Positions 63,799 to 64,000 of a DNA stretch of 64,000 nt are shown here, in pieces; positions within the stretch are counted from its first letter, which is position 1, and each line of letters begins with the position of its first letter. Source of the DNA: Baylisascaris procyonis (Eukaryota; Nematoda; Chromadorea; Rhabditida; Ascarididae). Where the stretch lies: NCBI GenBank assembly GCA_037389465.1, contig JAZARR010000214.1, positions 6,425,001-6,489,000 on the forward strand. Reading direction: 5' to 3'. The notes under the pieces were generated by a model. The model saw only the letters and a program-made list of their open reading frames with translations. It did not search any database and was not told where the DNA came from. A program made the translations under genes and the position numbers.

Positions 63799-63814
63799 AC
63801 CGTAGTTCTACGGT
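63799..63814 (+). other. Small perfect inverted repeat (hairpin)
   Basis: ACCGTAG, TT, CTACGGT: a 7-bp stem with a 2-base spacer. There is no T-run or other terminator feature, and no transposon termini around it. ACCGTA also occurs once just upstream at about 63783. Confidence 0.6.
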
Positions 63815-64000
63815 TATTTTTAAACATATGCAACATTGTACTGCACCATCAGCGTTCCGAATGAAAACTGTACTGTATTGAACGAAGGGTTTAACAGCAA
63901 GTATTGTAGTGCAATTTGAACTTGTAGTGCAGTATAGCTGCGCTATATGTTCAAGCATACGAATCTACTGATTACACTCTCCGTAAGATGGTTTTAAAAG
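63815..64000 (+). other. Unique right edge, nothing recognised
   Basis: AT-rich unique sequence to the window end. It has loosely repeated TGTAGTGCA/TGTACTGCA words (about 63838, 63905 and 63924), but I cannot define a repeat unit or a gene. Confidence 0.4.

Noticed and set aside
63535..63864. 109-residue plus-strand frame
   Set aside because: It begins at GTG with no ATG early on and crosses an AT-rich 3' part. No motif or family is recognised, and it overlaps the tentative start at 63719 in another frame.

Overview
This is a eukaryotic, non-coding window dominated by one object: a satellite array that fills positions 1 to 61730 and continues past the left edge. The base unit is a degenerate pentamer, TCGRN (mostly TCGGA, TCGGG and TCGAA), so a CpG falls about every 5 bp for more than 61 kb. 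The remaining 2.3 kb on the right is AT-richer unique DNA with ordinary microsatellites. Nothing in it identifies the species. The long pentameric satellite, the TG-rich and AT microsatellites and the lack of any compact gene arrangement point to a nuclear genome, perhaps an animal (low confidence). No bacterial, viral or organellar gene is visible.

The array has several nested levels. (1) Pentamer. (2) Short multiples, such as a 30-bp period at 9352-9450. (3) Tandem or scattered blocks of 0.6-1.3 kb, for example 635 bp, 1322/1323 bp, and 669/670 bp arranged as a 1339-bp dimer. (4) A near-identical 16-kb duplication: copy A, 1-16764, and copy B, 20453-35959, separated by 3.7 kb of related mosaic. 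Copies A and B differ by a few substitutions, a 1-bp G-run change, a 65-bp indel and a 1323-bp indel. The 1323-bp indel has the form expected of unequal crossing over. Five 326-bp blocks (three in A, two in B) are inverted, reading CCGAN-type pentamers on the plus strand. From 35960 to 58200 the array is a patchwork of 0.6-1.2 kb segments recurring at unrelated spacings. Over the last kilobase (60722-61730) it becomes rich in TCGAA and then TCAAA and ends abruptly against a TG-rich tract.

Because the common pentamers contain no stop codon in any frame, the array holds hundreds of overlapping open frames on both strands, up to 884 codons (Ile-Gly-Ser-Asp-Arg-like on plus, Arg-Ser-Asp-Pro-Ile-like on minus). 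I treat all of these as by-products of the repeat and annotate no gene in the array.

In the right flank the only coding-like items are a possible terminal exon on the minus strand (63231-63458) and a weak promoter/first-exon-like ATGGCGG site (63719). Both are tentative. The most interesting signals are the CpG lattice itself, the strand-switch blocks with an internal crossover, and two motif coincidences. One is a repeated palindrome that matches the RNA polymerase III B box. The other is runs of CGAAT, which have the nGAAn form bound by heat-shock factor in the human pentameric satellite III. All coordinates and comparisons come from reading by eye; no alignment was computed.
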